Origin: JAUNQW01 sp043424615
GTDB lineage: Bacteria; Bacillota; Bacilli; Lactobacillales; Carnobacteriaceae_A
Length of the DNA: 6,394 nucleotides
NCBI GenBank assembly: GCA_043424615.1
Contig: JBHWOX010000042.1
Span: 1-6,394, forward strand
Reading direction: 5' to 3'
The notes under the pieces were generated by a model. The model searched no databases. It saw only the letters and a list, made by a program, of their open reading frames with translations, and was not told the DNA's origin. The translations under genes and the position numbers were made by a program. Below, piece by piece: positions 6,366 through 6,394 of this stretch (position 1 is the stretch's first letter; each line of letters begins with the position of its first letter).

Positions 6366-6391
6366 TGGGCATCCTTTTGTGAGGATGCCCA
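6366..6391. terminator. Hairpin after uvrC, probable terminator cut by the window edge
   Basis: A perfect 10-bp stem pairs 6366-6375 with 6382-6391 around a 6-base loop, starting 11 bases after the uvrC stop. On the plus strand any T tract would lie beyond the window, which ends 3 bases later. On the minus strand the stem is followed by GCTTA and then a run of seven T residues (plus-strand A run 6354-6360), so it may also serve a convergent gene to the right. Confidence 0.65.
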
Positions 6392-6394
6392 CGG

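Overview
The window looks like ordinary chromosomal DNA from a low-to-moderate GC Gram-positive bacterium of the Lactobacillales. An Aerococcus-like organism is my best guess, from the look of the proteins and memory of the families; I could not run a search. Ribosome binding sites are strong AAGGAG types, promoters are sigma-A-like, and no mobile element, CRISPR array, tRNA or rRNA is visible.

Layout. Positions 1-151 are non-coding and hold a possible leftward promoter with a CcpA (cre)-like palindrome, then a leftward terminator preceded by an extra small hairpin. Positions 152-796 (minus strand) encode a complete glyoxalase-II-like metallo-beta-lactamase-fold hydrolase. A 155-bp divergent control region (797-951) follows. 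A rightward set of three tightly spaced genes comes next: a cytosolic M13 endopeptidase (pepO, 952-2850), a D-2-hydroxyacid dehydrogenase (2872-3831) and a DUF4256 protein of unknown function (3844-4401). Their gaps are 21 and 12 bp, so they are very likely one operon. After a 139-bp gap comes uvrC (4541-6355), the nucleotide-excision-repair endonuclease subunit. The gap holds a partly matching LexA/SOS box, an extended -10 promoter and a terminator-like hairpin. A last hairpin lies after uvrC at the window edge.

How the genes fit together. PepO cuts oligopeptides inside the cell. The dehydrogenase could reduce 2-oxoacids derived from amino acids, so the first two operon genes may both belong to peptide and amino-acid turnover; this is inference. 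The DUF4256 gene has no known job. uvrC appears to have its own promoter and possibly DNA-damage control.

I see no convincing new biological system. The points most worth a second look are in the uvrC upstream region (LexA-like box, and promoter followed at once by a terminator-like hairpin), the conserved but uncharacterised DUF4256 gene, and the cre-like site at the left edge. All assignments are from reading motifs by eye.
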